Of a stretch of 32,640 nucleotides of DNA, positions 31,332-32,640 are shown piece by piece (position 1 is the first letter of the stretch; every line of letters starts with the position of its first letter). Under the pieces are notes generated by a model, which was not told where the DNA came from, ran no database searches, and was given only the letters and a program-made list of their open reading frames with translations. This DNA is from Candidatus Krumholzibacteriia bacterium (GTDB taxonomy: Bacteria > Krumholzibacteriota > Krumholzibacteriia > LZORAL124-64-63), in contig JAUVII010000015.1 in NCBI GenBank assembly GCA_030592845.1, forward strand, positions 1-32,640, in the 5' to 3' direction. Both the position numbers and the translations under genes were made by a program.

Positions 31332-32640
31332 CTACCGCGTCAGGGGCCTGGAAATCCCCGCGTCCTTCTTGGGCTTTTCCCCGTCGAACCGGGCCCCGTA
31401 ATCGACAGCCACCCCGTAGTTCGGGTCGTCGATGACGTTGACCGTCATCAAATTACCGGCCTTTTCCAGCAGGGCCTTGCAGTCAGGACTCAGGTGCCGT
31501 AACTGCAGGTTCTTCCCCAGCCGATTGTACTTCTCAGCCAACAGGTCGATGGCCTGCAGCCCGCTGGTGTCGAACACCCGCGTCCCAAGGAAATCGATGA
31601 TCACTTCCTGCGGATCCTCACGCGGCTTGAACAGGGCGGTGAAACTTTCAGCCGAAGCGAAAAACAGCGGCCCGTCCAGAAGATAGATTTTCTCGCCGTT
31701 TTCCCCGGTCTGCACCCGCGTGTGGATGTTCTGGCTCGACTTCCAGGCCAGGACCAATGTGGAAACAACAACCCCCACCACCACGGCAATGGCCAGGTCC
31801 GTCAGGACGGTAACCGCCGAGACCAGAATCAGCACAAACGAGTCTGAACGCGGAATGCGGTGCATGATGCGAAAGCTGGACCAGGCGAAGGTGCCGATCA
31901 CCACCATGAACATGACGCCGACCAGTGCGGCCAGGGGAATCATCTCGATCAGCCCGGATCCGAACAGAACAAAGCCCAGAAGGAAAACAGAGGCCGCGAT
32001 CCCGGCCAGGCGGGTGCGGCCCCCGGATTCGAGATTGATTATGCTCTGGCCGATCATGGCGCAGCCGCCCATGCCGCCGAAGAATCCGGTGATGATGTTG
32101 GCGCCGCCCTGGGCCATGCACTCCTGGCTGGTCTTGCCGTGTGTGTCGGTGATTTCGGCCACGAGATTCAGGGTCAGCAGGCTCTCGATCAGCCCGATGG
32201 CCGCCAGGATGAGTGCGTGGGGAAAGATGATCACCAACGTTTCCCACGTCATGGGGACGCTGGGGACACTAAAGGTCGGCAAGCCCCCCGCGATCGAGGC
32301 CAGGTCGCCCACGTCACGCACGTTCAATCCGAATCCCAGAACCACTCCCGTGGTCACCAGGATTCCCACCAACGGAGCGGGCACCACCTTGGTCAACCGG
32401 TTGGTTCCCCAGACCACGACCATAGTCAGGAGCGCCAGGCCGAGCATTAGCCCCAGATCGAGGCCCTGCAGCCAGACGTGGCCGCCCTGACCATCGGAAA
32501 CTTTGAACTGCTCGAACTGGGCCATGAAGATGACGATGGCCAGTCCGTTCACGAATCCCAGCATGACCGGGTAGGGAACCAGGCGAATGAACTTCCCAAG
32601 GTGCAGGGCCCCGGCCAGGGCCTGCAGGACGCCCATCAAG
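31332..32640 (-). CDS. SulP-family anion transporter with STAS domain (5' end outside window)
   Basis: The frame is open to the window edge, so the N-terminus is missing. The visible 435 residues include SulP membrane segments (LGKFIRLVPYPVMLGFVNGLAIVIF, VPAPLVGILVTTGVVLGFGLNV, FPHALILAAIGLIESLLTLNLVAE), the conserved GGMGGCAMIGQSIINLESGGRTRLAG, and a C-terminal STAS domain (KIYLLDGPLFFASAESFTALF...VIIDFLGTRVFDTSGLQAID). This branch resembles bicarbonate/sulfate permeases of the BicA/SulP type more than the other SulP protein in the window, which has the TRTTVNYNSGGRTQ variant and a rhodanese tail. Direction is opposite to the large secreted protein, with a 27-base gap between stops. Confidence 0.93.
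   Translation of the reverse strand, partial: LMGVLQALAGALHLGKFIRLVPYPVMLGFVNGLAIVIFMAQFEQFKVSDGQGGHVWLQGLDLGLMLGLALLTMVVVWGTNRLTKVVPAPLVGILVTTGVVLGFGLNVRDVGDLASIAGGLPTFSVPSVPMTWETLVIIFPHALILAAIGLIESLLTLNLVAEITDTHGKTSQECMAQGGANIITGFFGGMGGCAMIGQSIINLESGGRTRLAGIAASVFLLGFVLFGSGLIEMIPLAALVGVMFMVVIGTFAWSSFRIMHRIPRSDSFVLILVSAVTVLTDLAIAVVVGVVVSTLVLAWKSSQNIHTRVQTGENGEKIYLLDGPLFFASAESFTALFKPREDPQEVIIDFLGTRVFDTSGLQAIDLLAEKYNRLGKNLQLRHLSPDCKALLEKAGNLMTVNVIDDPNYGVAVDYGARFDGEKPKKDAGISRPLTR

Overview
The window looks like chromosomal DNA from an uncultured, GC-rich, Gram-negative bacterium. Outer-membrane beta-barrels, many lipoproteins, a PilT-type motor, a Ser/Thr kinase fused to TPRs, and three large secreted proteins ending in a FlgD-like/T9SS-like C-terminal module point to the FCB superphylum or a neighbour (for example Krumholzibacteriota, Eisenbacteria or Latescibacterota-like lineages). 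That placement is inference from gene style; no rRNA or marker gene is present. No phage, CRISPR array, tRNA or intact insertion sequence is visible.

Layout. 1-1.2 kb (+): end of an outer-membrane barrel protein and a DUF4136 lipoprotein. 1.2-6.05 kb (-): a branched-chain aminotransferase; then a thioredoxin-like lipid-free exported protein, a DEDDh exonuclease and a DUF2270 membrane protein in one tight run; then a pseudopilin-like protein translationally coupled to an HDOD protein. 6.05-6.65 kb: a divergent intergenic region with a strong minus-strand terminator preceded by a foldable leader, plus a GTGTCCC/GGGACAC repeat cluster. 6.65-7.96 kb (+): a DUF3179 lipoprotein whose reading frame is interrupted by an in-frame TGA exactly where the family has the first Cys of its CPLC motif; the frame continues with family-like sequence for 93 more codons and a SECIS-like hairpin follows the TGA. 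I read this as a selenoprotein and consider it the most interesting item in the window. 8.1-11.2 kb (+): Ser/Thr kinase-TolB-like-TPR protein and a small companion gene, closed by a bidirectional terminator. 11.3-14.2 kb (-): an HNH endonuclease and a secreted EEP-fold nuclease/phosphatase with sorting domain. 14.4-16.8 kb (+): a secreted repeat protein with a 30-bp tandem repeat. 16.8-17.7 kb (-): an EamA exporter. 18-19 kb (+): a PorV-like barrel. 19-22.2 kb (-): a GlpX-like phosphatase coupled to a SulP-STAS-rhodanese fusion, both with altered active-site residues. 22.4-25.2 kb (+): a secreted BNR/FG-GAP protein with sorting domain. 25.3-27.3 kb (+): a small duplicated-domain protein and a PilT-like ATPase with a duplicated N-domain. 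27.3-28.2 kb (-): a caspase-fold lipoprotein. 28.5-31.3 kb (+): a very large secreted protein with an unclear start. 31.3 kb to the edge (-): a second SulP-STAS transporter, cut by the window.

Most genes are independent housekeeping, envelope and secretion functions rather than one pathway. Tight couplings by 4-nt overlap or short gaps (pseudopilin-HDOD, exonuclease-DUF2270, GlpX-SulP, small protein-PilT) are the best clues to functional pairs. Long ORFs listed opposite to these genes are shadows produced by high GC.
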